A DNA stretch of 64,000 bases from Pseudomonas sp. L5B5 (GTDB lineage: Bacteria; Pseudomonadota; Gammaproteobacteria; Pseudomonadales; Pseudomonadaceae): positions 3,906,001-3,970,000 of the forward strand of contig NZ_CP084742.1 in NCBI RefSeq assembly GCF_020520285.1, read 5' to 3'. Within the stretch, counting starts at the first letter, position 1, and every line of letters begins with the position of its first letter. Under the pieces are notes generated by a model. That model saw nothing but the letters and a program-made list of their open reading frames with translations. It was not told where the DNA came from and made no database searches. This document shows positions 18,421-25,743 of the stretch, piece after piece. Position numbers and translations under genes: made by a program.

Positions 18421-18455
18421 AAAAAAACGCCGACGCTGTCATAGCCGTCGGCGTT
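18421..18455 (-). terminator. Intrinsic terminator of the solitary metQ
   Basis: CGCCGACG (18428-18435) and CGTCGGCG (18446-18453) form an 8-base perfect stem, extended by two A-U pairs, with a 10-base loop. Read leftwards it is followed by seven T, a textbook factor-independent terminator 43 bases beyond the metQ stop codon. Confidence 0.9.
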
Positions 18456-18495
18456 CGAACCTTGAAGGGGTTTGTCGCGTGGGTAGCCTAGACCA

Positions 18496-19278
18496 TCAGA
18501 ACGCCGGCAGGACCGCGCCGCTGTATTTCTTCTCGATGAAAGCTTTGACTTCAGGGCTGGTCAGGGCCTTGGCCAGCTTCTGGATGGCCGGGCTGTCCTT
18601 GTTGTCCGGACGGGCCACCAGGAAGTTCACGTAAGGCGAATCGGCGCCCTCGATCACCAGCGCATCCTTGGCCGGATTCAAGCCGGCTTCCAGCGCGTAG
18701 TTGGTGTTGATCATGTCCAGGTCAACCTGGTCCAGGACCCGTGGCAGCATGGCCGATTCCAGCTCCTTGAACTTGAAGTTGTGCGGGTTCTTGGCGATGT
18801 CCTTGGGGGTGGATACGGCGTTCTTCGGGTCCTTGAGCTCGATCAGGCCGGCCTTCTGCAGCAGGATCAGCGCACGACCGCTGTTGCTGCCTTCGTTGGG
18901 GATGGCGATGGTGGCGCCGTCCTTCAGCTCGGCCAGGCTCTTGACCTTCTTCGAGTAACCGCCAAAAGGCTCGACGTGCACGCCGATCACGGTTTCCAGG
19001 TGAGTGCCTTTGCCTTCGTTGAAATTCTTCAAGTAGGGCAGGGTCTGGAAGTAGTTGGCGTCCAGGCGCTTCTGGTCCACTTGCACGTTGGGCTGCACGT
19101 AGTCGGTGAACACCTTCACTTCCAGGTCGATCCCCTCCTTGGCCAGGGTCGGCTTGATCAGCTCGAGGATCTCGGCGTGGGGTACCGGGGTCGCGGCGAC
19201 CACCAGCTTCTCGGCGGCCTGGGCCATACCTGCGCCCAGGGCTGCCGCCAGTGCGGTGAACAACAGAACTTTTTTCAT
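18496..19278 (-). CDS. metQ: MetQ/NlpA-family methionine-type substrate-binding protein, solitary
   Basis: This 260-residue periplasmic binding protein has a signal peptide MKKVLLFTALAAALGAGMAQAAE with no lipobox cysteine. The core is typical MetQ: YVQPNVQVDQKRLDANYFQT, HVEPFGGYSKKVKS, IAIPNEGSNSGRAL and DLDMINTNYALEAG. No metN or metI is adjacent, so it must share another importer such as the one at 5637-7392 or one outside the window. A strong terminator follows. The 220-base upstream spacer is AT-rich near 19370-19435 and may hold its promoter. Confidence 0.88.
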   Translation of the reverse strand: MKKVLLFTALAAALGAGMAQAAEKLVVAATPVPHAEILELIKPTLAKEGIDLEVKVFTDYVQPNVQVDQKRLDANYFQTLPYLKNFNEGKGTHLETVIGVHVEPFGGYSKKVKSLAELKDGATIAIPNEGSNSGRALILLQKAGLIELKDPKNAVSTPKDIAKNPHNFKFKELESAMLPRVLDQVDLDMINTNYALEAGLNPAKDALVIEGADSPYVNFLVARPDNKDSPAIQKLAKALTSPEVKAFIEKKYSGAVLPAF

Positions 19279-19498
19279 GCGAGGTCCTTAGGTGTCGGGA
19301 TCGACGACGGCTTCAATCAGGGTGTTGATCGGGATGCTGGTGAAGTGCCACTGCTGGCGTGTGGCGGACAATACCGAGATTTTTTATTCCCGAACAATAT
19401 CTTTTTGGCAAGCACTTATACCTTTTTGACTGGTGCAGAAAGGACAACTGGCTCGCCTGCCGGTGCATCTGGTCGCTCCGTTACACAACACCTGCGAT

Positions 19499-20140
19499 CT
19501 ATCGATTACCGATTTCAATGGCAACCTCGGTAATGACCGACGTCAGTGCCTTCTCCAGTGCACCATCACCTTCCAGGCTGGCATAAATGTCATACCTCAC
19601 TTCATGCTTGGAATTCATCCAGCGCAACCCGGTCTTCCTGACCCCGCCCACTACTTTTTCCGACGTTTTCACCAAGGGCTTGCCTGGGTCTTGAGGCTTG
19701 GCGTAATCATCGTCGTAAACCACTACGCGCTGCGTCAGCTCAGGTTCATAGTGGGTCTCGTAGGTGACAACATAATCATCGCCGCACGAATAAAGTGACA
19801 TGACACCGTTCAAACCGCCTTCCTTCATCTCGACACCGGAGGGGGCTTCTTTGGAAAACTGACATCTCAATTTTTCAATTGCCGCTCTCGACTCCGATTT
19901 GCACATGACAGCTTGAGATAGCCTTTTATCGCTCCTCTGAGCGAGTGTGACCATCGAACTGAATTGCTCGAAGCTTGGAAAGCCCGATTTTTTCTCAGGC
20001 TCCATCCTGGATGAAGCGGGCCCCTTATTAATGATCCTTTGAATATGTGCGTTGCTACTTAAAGGGTGAATCTCCAACTCGGCAATTGCCGAGAATGAAA
20101 CGAGCAACATGCTTATGCAGATCATCGACAAGCGCATCAT
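19499..20140 (-). CDS. Hypothetical exported protein
   Basis: This 213-residue protein of unknown family begins MMRLSMICISMLLVSFSAIAE, a signal peptide, and contains a few cysteines (CKSESRAAIEKLRC, YSCGDDYVV) that could form disulfides in the periplasm. The first of two adjacent ATGs is chosen because GGAG lies 5 bases upstream, and this ATG overlaps the stop codon of the gene before it (TAATG), so the two are coupled. Base composition is clearly lower in GC than in neighbouring genes, which suggests acquisition by transfer. Confidence 0.6.
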   Translation of the reverse strand: MMRLSMICISMLLVSFSAIAELEIHPLSSNAHIQRIINKGPASSRMEPEKKSGFPSFEQFSSMVTLAQRSDKRLSQAVMCKSESRAAIEKLRCQFSKEAPSGVEMKEGGLNGVMSLYSCGDDYVVTYETHYEPELTQRVVVYDDDYAKPQDPGKPLVKTSEKVVGGVRKTGLRWMNSKHEVRYDIYASLEGDGALEKALTSVITEVAIEIGNR

Positions 20141-20573
20141 TACCACTCCGTCAGATTGCAAGAGGTCGTGTAGGTTTCGAGGCAGGGCGAACCATCAGCT
20201 ACACTTGGCGACCAGCCAGCAGTACAGACATTGACAAGGAGATGATCCTGTTGAGCGCTGTAGTCAGGGTCGCCATATTTCCCGTCCGCATAATGGAAAC
20301 CGTAGACTTGCCAGTCCATGCCACACAATCCGCAACCTGCATAAGACCGCCAGGTACTGTCGGATTGATCGTGAAACTCCCTGTAACTGCCATCCGCCGT
20401 ATTGTATTGCATAGACGATGTTTCTAATTTCCATGTATGTATCGTGTCCCACTGACCGACTCGTTGAAACCGAAACAGTTGGCACGAGAAAACATCGCTA
20501 GTTCAGTGAGGTACGCATAGGCGTTGGGGGCCAGAGCAGACAGAAAAAGCACCGCGCAAGATACTCTTCTCAT
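20140..20573 (-). pseudogene. Small exported Cys-rich protein gene interrupted by a one-base frameshift
   Basis: Reading leftwards, ATG at 20573 (AAAGGG 6 bases upstream) opens a signal peptide MRRVSCAVLFLSALAPNAYA followed by YLTELAMFSRANCFGFNESVS, then runs out of frame at about 20450. In the +1 register the sequence continues as WDTIHTWKLETSSM and on through a Cys- and Tyr-rich domain (GCGLCGMDW, VCTAGWSPSV, TTSCNLTEW) to a stop at 20142-20140. The span is 434 bases, one short of a whole number of codons, as expected for a single-base deletion (or a sequencing error). The repaired product would have about 144 residues. Its stop overlaps the start of the next gene. Confidence 0.65.
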
Positions 20574-20622
20574 AAATATCCCTTTAATGCTTGAAGCAGA
20601 TCTCCTTTTCGAAAAAAGTTAA

Positions 20623-20637
20623 TGCAAATCATTCGCA
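20623..20637. promoter_or_regulatory. Fur-box-like site TGCAAATCATTCGCA
   Basis: This near-perfect 7-1-7 inverted repeat resembles the Fur core TGATAATnATTATCA at 10 of 14 fixed positions. It lies about 50 bases upstream of the start of the frameshifted exported-protein gene and after the end of the sigma-54 regulator gene, so it would control the small exported pair. No binding data are available. Confidence 0.45.
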
Positions 20638-20663
20638 TGAACAACCATTGCTTTCGCAATAAC

Positions 20664-21617
20664 TCACGTGTTCGCTCCTCTACCCTCCAACCGCTGCGCA
20701 ACCTTCTCCAGCACGGCCTTCAATCCGCTGCGCTCACTCTCGCTTCCCCGCAGCAACACCTCTACTTGCCGCTCCAACTCACTCAGCGGTGACACTGTTT
20801 CCGGCAGGTTCAGGTGCTCGGGCAGTATCTCCTCGCCGCTGCTGACCAGCAGGGCGAAGTGCACGACGTTCTCCAGCTCGCGGGTATTGCCTGGCCAGCT
20901 GTGGCGTTCCAGAACCTGTAGCGCGGTGTCGCTGATCAGGGGCACCGGCAGGTCGAGCCGCTGGCTGTAGATCCCCAGGAAGTACTCGGCCAGGGACTCG
21001 ATGTCCCCCACCCGCTCGCGCAGGGCCGGCAACTCCAGCTGGCCCTCGCGCAAGTAGCGGTACAGGCGCTCATGGAACTTGCCCGCCGCCACCGCCTGGG
21101 CCAGGTCGATGCTGGTGGCCGCCACCAGGCGCACATCCACCGGGCTTGGCTGCTGCGCGCCGACCCGGGTCACTTCGTGGTTCTCCAGGGCCGCCAGCAG
21201 CTTGGTCTGGATCGGCAGCGGCAGGTCGCCGATCTCGTCCAGGTACAGGGTCCCGCCGTTGGCCGAACCGAACCAGCCAGCACGACTGCTGGCCGAACCA
21301 CTGAAAGTACCCGCCGCATAACCGAACAGCTCGGCATCGGCATAGGTCGGGCTGATCGCCCCGCAGTTGACCGAGACGAACAGCCCGCCACGGTCGCTGG
21401 CACGGTGGATATGCCGGGCCAGCAGTTCCTTGCCGGTGCCGGTCTCGCCACGGATCAGCACCGAGATTGCACGGGGCGCCAGTTGTTCCAGCTCCTCGCG
21501 CAGCTGCCGCGAACGCGGGTCGACGAACACCAGCGCCTTGGCGCGGATGCTCAGGGGGCTTTTCTCGGCATCGGGAAAGGTCAGCAGCGGCTGGCCGAAG
21601 GGGGAATGAGAACTCAT
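20664..21617 (-). CDS. Sigma-54 interacting transcriptional activator lacking receiver and DNA-binding domains
   Basis: The 317-residue protein is essentially one AAA+ enhancer-binding domain: Walker A IRGETGTGKELLARHIHR (about residue 60), Walker B GGTLYLDEIGDLPL, sensor I LVAATSIDL, arginine-finger region LRERVGDIESL and sensor II HSWPGNTRELENV. The sigma-54 contact loop is atypical: GTFSGS where GAFTGA is usual. The last 45 residues show no Fis-type helix-turn-helix. N-terminal sensing domains are also absent. SfnR-type regulators of sulfone use share the short N-terminus, so a sulfur role is possible. The ATG at 21617 has GGGAG 6 bases upstream. Confidence 0.8.
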   Translation of the reverse strand: MSSHSPFGQPLLTFPDAEKSPLSIRAKALVFVDPRSRQLREELEQLAPRAISVLIRGETGTGKELLARHIHRASDRGGLFVSVNCGAISPTYADAELFGYAAGTFSGSASSRAGWFGSANGGTLYLDEIGDLPLPIQTKLLAALENHEVTRVGAQQPSPVDVRLVAATSIDLAQAVAAGKFHERLYRYLREGQLELPALRERVGDIESLAEYFLGIYSQRLDLPVPLISDTALQVLERHSWPGNTRELENVVHFALLVSSGEEILPEHLNLPETVSPLSELERQVEVLLRGSESERSGLKAVLEKVAQRLEGRGANT

Positions 21618-21675
21618 GGCGGACTCCCGCCCCAAGGCGCCTGGCGGCGGGGGCGTTTAAACGAAAAAAGAAACC

Positions 21676-22257
21676 TCAGGCACGACGCAGGGCATGTTGC
21701 TCCATGCGGTTTTGCAGGCGGTAGAGATAGGCGAAACCCTGCTCCCAGCGGTGATGGCCGGACTTGACGTTGATGTGCCCGGCACCGGCCAGGACTCCCG
21801 CCTCGGCTCCCCAGTCACGGGCCAACTCCAGGGCCCGGGGGGCGCTGACGGCGCTGTCGTTGTCCGAGCTGACCACCTGGCTGGGGAAGGGCAGCAGGTC
21901 CCGGGGGATCGGGGCGAAATTGCGCAGCGCCGGAACACAGGCGGGACGCTCGACATCCGCCGGCGCCACCAGCAGCGCGCCGCGTACCTGGCGCAAGGCC
22001 TCCAGCGGTGCATGTGCTGCCCAGTGCGCCACGGTGATGCAACCCAGGCTGTGGGCGATCAGGATCACCGGGGTGTCATCGGCGGCGATGGCCTCGGCCA
22101 GGGCGGCCACCCAGTCTTCCCGACGCGGCGTCAGCCAGTCGGCCTGCTCCACTCGCGCGCTGTTGGGCAGGCTGCGCTGCCAGTGGCTTTGCCAATGATC
22201 TTCTGGCGATCCCTGCCAGCCCGGCACAATCAAGTAGCGAATGGATTCGTTGCGCAT
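21676..22257 (-). CDS. RBBP9/YdeN-family alpha/beta hydrolase
   Basis: This 193-residue cytoplasmic serine hydrolase has an N-terminal strand YLIVPGWQGSPEDHWQSHW, nucleophile elbow AHSLGC (Ser about residue 72), an acid residue in SSDNDSAVS and the catalytic His in AGAGHIN. The size and the GWQGSPEDHWQ motif fit the RBBP9/YdeN group. The substrate is unknown. It is upstream of and co-directional with the sigma-54 regulator (58 bases apart), so the two may be cotranscribed. Confidence 0.85.
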   Translation of the reverse strand: MRNESIRYLIVPGWQGSPEDHWQSHWQRSLPNSARVEQADWLTPRREDWVAALAEAIAADDTPVILIAHSLGCITVAHWAAHAPLEALRQVRGALLVAPADVERPACVPALRNFAPIPRDLLPFPSQVVSSDNDSAVSAPRALELARDWGAEAGVLAGAGHINVKSGHHRWEQGFAYLYRLQNRMEQHALRRA

Positions 22258-22371
22258 GGGGAACTCTCCTGCTGCGTGTCTGTTCCCGGACGAGTATAGG
22301 GAGGGGATTTATATTGGTTAAGGAATAAGAAGCTATTTATTAAGACCCATAAAGAATATATCCCCCGCTCC

Positions 22372-22778
22372 GTGCAGCCGCTGCCGCTGCCGCTGCCGCT
22401 GCCGCAGGCTGCGCACGGGCGCGCAGCGGCCGCAGAAAAGGCCCGGTCGATCGCGTACCTGGAGGCCTTGCGGGCCTTGGCGCAGCCTCGCAGGCTCGAC
22501 AACGGCTACAACAGCTTCGTGTAGCCGCTGCCGAAGGCTGCGTACGGGCGCGCAGCGGCCGCAGAAAAGGCCCGGTCGATCGCGTACCTGGAGGCCTTGC
22601 GGGCCTTGGCGCAGCCTCGCAGGCTCGACAGCGGCTACAACAGCTTCGTGTAGCCGCTGCCGAAGGCTGCGCACGGGCGCGCAGCGGCCGCAGAAAAGGC
22701 CCGGGCGCCGCGTACCTGAAGGCCCTGCGGGCCTTGGCGCAGCCTCGCAAGCTCGACAGCGGCTACAACGGCTACAAC
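22372..22778. repeat. Tandem array, three units of about 129 bp, CGCAGCCT/AGCGGCTACA family (subtype A)
   Basis: Units begin at about 22372, 22520 and 22649. Each runs from TGTAGCCGCTGCCGAAGGCTG through GCGCGCAGCGGCCGCAGAAA and GGCGCAGCCTCGCAGG to AGCGGCTACA. Units 2 and 3 are almost identical over their full length. The first has an expanded GCCGCT hexamer run (about five copies, 22376-22405), a sign of slippage. Each unit can fold back on itself. Confidence 0.9.
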
Positions 22779-22812
22779 AAAAAAAGGCCGCACCCTGCCA
22801 AGGAGACGGCCT
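22779..22812 (-). terminator. Intrinsic terminator of the tonB-exbB-exbD operon
   Basis: Read leftwards, AGGCCG and CGGCCT form a stem with a 16-base GC-rich loop and are followed by seven T (22779-22785). It lies 28 bases beyond the exbD stop codon. Confidence 0.8.
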
Positions 22813-22839
22813 GAAAAGTCGTGGCTTTGTTGCTCGGTA

Positions 22840-23241
22840 TCAACGGGCGGTGATCACCGACAGCTTGGTGATGCCCGCACGCTCGATGGACGCCATGGCC
22901 CGGGCCACCTCGCCGTAGTTGACGCCATCGTCGGCCTGCAGCTGGACGCGGACTTCCGGGTCCTTCTGCTTGGCCGCTTGCAGGTTGGTTTCCAGGAGAT
23001 CCGGCTGGATCTCGTCCTTGTTGATGAAGAGCTTGCCTGCCCCGTCGATGCTCACTACCAGCGGGTCCTTCTGCTCCACCGGGGCCACGGCCTCGGTCTT
23101 GGGCAAGTTGATGGGAATGGCGTTGGTCAGCAGTGGCGCGGTGACGATGAACACCACCAGCAGCACCAGCATCACGTCCACCAGCGGGGTGACGTTGATC
23201 TCGCTCAGCACTTCATCGCTGTCTTGGGTGGAGAAGGCCAT
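22840..23241 (-). CDS. exbD: Biopolymer transport protein ExbD
   Basis: This 133-residue inner-membrane protein has one N-terminal membrane helix in VTPLVDVMLVLLVVFIVTAPLL carrying the proton-path aspartate (Asp in LVDVML), then a periplasmic domain ending LSVITAR. With ExbB it forms the proton-driven motor that energises TonB. It starts one base downstream of the exbB stop codon. A strong terminator follows. Confidence 0.93.
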   Translation of the reverse strand: MAFSTQDSDEVLSEINVTPLVDVMLVLLVVFIVTAPLLTNAIPINLPKTEAVAPVEQKDPLVVSIDGAGKLFINKDEIQPDLLETNLQAAKQKDPEVRVQLQADDGVNYGEVARAMASIERAGITKLSVITAR

Positions 23242-23242
23242 G

Positions 23243-23968
23243 TCAGGACGCCTCCTTCACTTTTTGCGAGCTGCCCTGGGCCGCGGCCTTGTGCACGCTC
23301 GGGTGGATCAGTACGCGGAAAGAGTTCTTCTGCGCCAGGCTGTAGAAGTCATGGGCGAAGTCGTCGAGGTCGGCGGCCGTCAGCTTCAGGCGCCGCAGGA
23401 AGTAGTTGTAGACCAGTACCGCCGGCACGGCGACGGCGATCCCCACACCGGTCGCCACCAGTGCCGCACCGATGGGCCCGGCCACGGTTTCCAGGCTCGC
23501 CGAGCCCGCCGCGCTGATGCCCTTGAGGGCCTCCATGATTCCCCACACGGTGCCGAACAGGCCGATAAAGGGCGAAGTGCTGCCGATACTGGCCACCACT
23601 GCCAATCCGGTTTCCAGGGAGCGGCGCTCACGCACGATCTGCTGGCGCAGGGCGCGTTCGAGACGATCCTGGTGGTTGATCGCCTGGCTCAGGTCCGCAG
23701 CGTGGGGCGCATCGCCCACCTGGATCGCCGCATAACCGGCCTGGGCCACCCGGGCCGCCGCGCCAGGCTGGGTTTCGCTCAGGGGCGCGGCGGAATCCAG
23801 GCTCGACGCCGCCCAGAACTGATTGTGGAACTTGCGATCCTGGGACTTGAGGCGGGCGAACTGTACGCCCTTGACCAGGGCCAGGCCCCAGGTGGCGACA
23901 GAGAAGACCACCAGCAGCCAGATCACCGCGCTTTCGATCGATTCCAGTGGAGATGCCAGTAACGTCAT
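23243..23968 (-). CDS. exbB: Biopolymer transport protein ExbB
   Basis: This 241-residue MotA/TolQ/ExbB-family protein has a first membrane helix near residues 10-32, a cytoplasmic region with RQQIVRERRSLETGLAVVASIGSTSPFIGLFGTVWGIM and the third-helix segment ATGVGIAVAVPAVLVYNYF. It is the motor pentamer that powers TonB-dependent receptors such as those at 33286 and 61358. It lies between tonB and exbD in one operon. Confidence 0.93.
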   Translation of the reverse strand: MTLLASPLESIESAVIWLLVVFSVATWGLALVKGVQFARLKSQDRKFHNQFWAASSLDSAAPLSETQPGAAARVAQAGYAAIQVGDAPHAADLSQAINHQDRLERALRQQIVRERRSLETGLAVVASIGSTSPFIGLFGTVWGIMEALKGISAAGSASLETVAGPIGAALVATGVGIAVAVPAVLVYNYFLRRLKLTAADLDDFAHDFYSLAQKNSFRVLIHPSVHKAAAQGSSQKVKEAS

Positions 23969-24009
23969 GATGTGTTCCCTCTATAAGCATGTAGATCGGG
24001 CCTTGCGGC

Positions 24010-24825
24010 TCAATGAATCTTGAAATCGATAGGTACGCTGACCCAGCCGTCCTGGGCCACATCGCCCTGCTTGGCCGGGACGAAACTCCAGCGCTTGACC
24101 GCGGCCAGGGCCGCATCGTCGAGCTGCTGGCGCCCGCTGCTCTTCTGGATCTGGATCTCTCCCGGCTTGCCACTGGCCAGCACGTGCACCCGCAGCAGCA
24201 CCGTGCCTTCCCAACCCCGACGCTGGGCCAGGGAGGGGTATTCCGGCGCCGGATTCTTCAGGTACGCCGCACTGGCCGAGGCCGGGGTCACCGGAGCGGG
24301 CGCAGGTGGCGCAGGTGGCGCCGCAGCCGCGACCGGCGCAGCGGGCTGGGGCGGTGCCGGCGTCTGCTGCACCGGCTTGGGCGCAGGCTTCGGCTCTGGC
24401 TTGGGTACCGGCTTGGGCTTGGGTTTGGGCACCGGCTTGGGGGGCGGCGGCTTCACCGCCAACTCATCCTCCACCGGAGGCGGCGGCTCCACCACAGGCT
24501 GCACCGGCTGCGGGGGTGGTGGCTCGACCACAGGTGGCGCCGGATGCGAGAACTCGATGGTCATGGGAGGGATTTGCGGTGGCGCCACAGGCAGCACCGG
24601 GGTCGGTTTCTGGCTCAGCCAGTAGATCACCGCGCCGTGCAATACCAGGGCCGCCACGGCCAGCAGGATAGCCTCGCGACGGCGCAACACGTCCTTGGGC
24701 GTGCGTTGCAGACGAGCCTGGCCCAGCGGCGAACGGTGCGGCCGGCCAAGGTCGACCAACTCGCCGCTCGGTGCCTGGCGCCACAGCACCTCCTGTGCAC
24801 TGGCGACGGTCTGGACATTGCCCAT
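24010..24825 (-). CDS. tonB: TonB energy-transducing protein
   Basis: This 271-residue protein has an N-terminal membrane anchor (ILLAVAALVLHGAVIYWL, about residue 50-67) with the His that contacts ExbD. A long Pro-rich periplasmic spacer (repeated EPPPP and PKPKPKPVPKPEPKP) and a C-terminal domain with AYLKNPAPEYPSLAQRRGWEGTVLLRV and WSFVPAK follow. The start at 24825 has GGGAG 8 bases upstream; the frame is open further upstream but without a ribosome binding site. The 50-residue cytoplasmic N-terminus is longer than in E. coli TonB, as is common in Pseudomonas. Confidence 0.92.
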   Translation of the reverse strand: MGNVQTVASAQEVLWRQAPSGELVDLGRPHRSPLGQARLQRTPKDVLRRREAILLAVAALVLHGAVIYWLSQKPTPVLPVAPPQIPPMTIEFSHPAPPVVEPPPPQPVQPVVEPPPPVEDELAVKPPPPKPVPKPKPKPVPKPEPKPAPKPVQQTPAPPQPAAPVAAAAPPAPPAPAPVTPASASAAYLKNPAPEYPSLAQRRGWEGTVLLRVHVLASGKPGEIQIQKSSGRQQLDDAALAAVKRWSFVPAKQGDVAQDGWVSVPIDFKIH

Positions 24826-25242
24826 TGATTCACTCCCTACGATCTTTTGAATAACCCGGCAGCGGCGTTTGAACGACCCCACGCCACGCTGCGGTGAAAT
24901 CAATGATCAGTGTCGGCGCTTATCTCTTAAAGTAATCTTTCAAGTTATACATAGACTGAAATTGAATAATGAATTCCAGCAAATCGCCCCAGCCCCCGTG
25001 TTTCAAGGGCTGCAGCCAAGCCCTGAAAAAATCATGCTTTACAGGCATTGAAAATATTCCCTGAAAGCATCGAAACAGCGGTGCAAGCGAATCAAGGCAA
25101 CTATCCAAGTAGCAAAAACCGTAACTAACAAGACATCTAACAACCACTAACAATTTTATAAACAGGCACGACAAAGCCGTTGAACAGCAGACTAATCCTA
25201 AAGGCGACAGTGACTGTTCAACGGCTGTTTTTTATTTAACTG
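24826..25242. other. AT-rich intergenic region, possible small RNA locus
   Basis: No protein-coding gene is evident in 417 bases. The composition is much more AT-rich than the surroundings. It contains the upstream region of tonB and, at its far end, a strong rightward-reading intrinsic terminator that serves no visible gene, so a small RNA transcribed rightwards from this spacer is possible. Confidence 0.4.
25175..25233 (+). terminator. Strong intrinsic terminator with no upstream gene on its strand
   Basis: AGCCGTTGAACAG (25175-25187) and CTGTTCAACGGCT (25214-25226) are perfectly complementary over 13 bases with a 26-base loop. Reading rightwards a T-rich tract GTTTTTTATTT follows directly. 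On the opposite strand the tract after the stem is only TTTGTCG, so it is weaker for the leftward gene at 25243. Confidence 0.75.
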
Positions 25243-25566
25243 TCATTGTTTGACGAACTCACCACTCAGGCCAACCACATCGCCACTGAAGTTGCTGCGG
25301 GCGCCGGATGCTCGCAACCGGGAGTAGTTGTGATCCGGAGAAAACAGCGCCCAGGCCTGGTAGCCGTAGCCGTCGTTGTAGCCGGAGACATTGATGATGG
25401 TCGGCTGGCCGGTGCTGTTCTGGAAGTGGTAATGCCCGGCCACGTTGTACTTGACCCCGGCCTGGGTCAACTCGCCGCTGAACGAGCCGTTGGAATCGTT
25501 GCCGTCGGTCAGGACCAGGCGGGCGTCAGCGTTGGCGTTTACATAGGTTCCATTGATGCTCGACAT
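25243..25566 (-). CDS. Small hypothetical protein, beta-rich, 107 residues
   Basis: The sequence (MSSINGTYVNANADARLVLTD...) is rich in Gly, Ser, Asn and aromatic residues with alternating strands. Patterns such as GSFSGELTQAG, GHYHFQNSTGQPTI, YQAWALFSPDHN and DVVGLSGEFVKQ suggest a small single-domain beta barrel or sandwich, superficially like avidin or lectin folds. It has no signal peptide and no cysteine. No family was recognised. The ATG has AAGGA 10 bases upstream; a longer frame to 25602 lacks a start with a ribosome binding site. A 9-base inverted repeat lies 41-62 bases upstream. Confidence 0.65.
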   Translation of the reverse strand: MSSINGTYVNANADARLVLTDGNDSNGSFSGELTQAGVKYNVAGHYHFQNSTGQPTIINVSGYNDGYGYQAWALFSPDHNYSRLRASGARSNFSGDVVGLSGEFVKQ

Positions 25567-25606
25567 GATGCGGGTTTCCTTCTCGGTTGAAGTTTCATCC
25601 AATGAA

Positions 25607-25628
25607 GCAAGTTCCTCCTGGAACTTGC
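25607..25628. promoter_or_regulatory. Inverted repeat GCAAGTTCC-TCCT-GGAACTTGC
   Basis: This perfect 9-base inverted repeat with a 4-base spacer lies 41-62 bases before the start of the small beta-rich gene. It could be an operator for a dimeric regulator or a hairpin in the 5' leader. There is no T tract, so it is not an intrinsic terminator. Confidence 0.45.
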
Positions 25629-25743
25629 AAACCCAGCATGGCCGGCGATTCCAATACTGTCCAAGATAAACATTGTCGGCAACTAACTAAATGGCTATAG
25701 CCTGCAACCGGTGTTCTATAAGCCATGACGGAAACACCACCAC

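Larger units (their letters stand above)
22258..22839. other. Intergenic region holding promoter, tandem repeat array and exbD terminator
   Basis: No gene is seen in this 582-base stretch. An AT-rich segment 22285-22370 probably carries the promoter of the hydrolase gene. The rest is the tandem array at 22372-22778 and a terminator at 22779-22812. Confidence 0.6.

Noticed and set aside
22333..22750. Short open frames within the tandem repeats
   Set aside because: They merely translate repeat units (RACEAAPRPA-like strings) in several frames; the same occurs at 54517-54976 and 29010-29297.
22372..22778. CRISPR array
   Set aside because: Units are about 129 bp and repeat over their whole length without unique spacers; no cas genes are present. 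The array at 54560-54982 was rejected for the same reason.
24904..25242. PrrF-type iron-responsive small RNA
   Set aside because: The hairpin and T tract fit an RNA terminator, but neither the PrrF core sequence nor a convincing Fur box was recognised in the spacer.
25243..25566. Assignment of the small beta-rich protein to the avidin family
   Set aside because: Length and strand pattern are suggestive, but the biotin-binding Trp/Ser/Asp pattern and the C-terminal VGxDxFT motif are not found.
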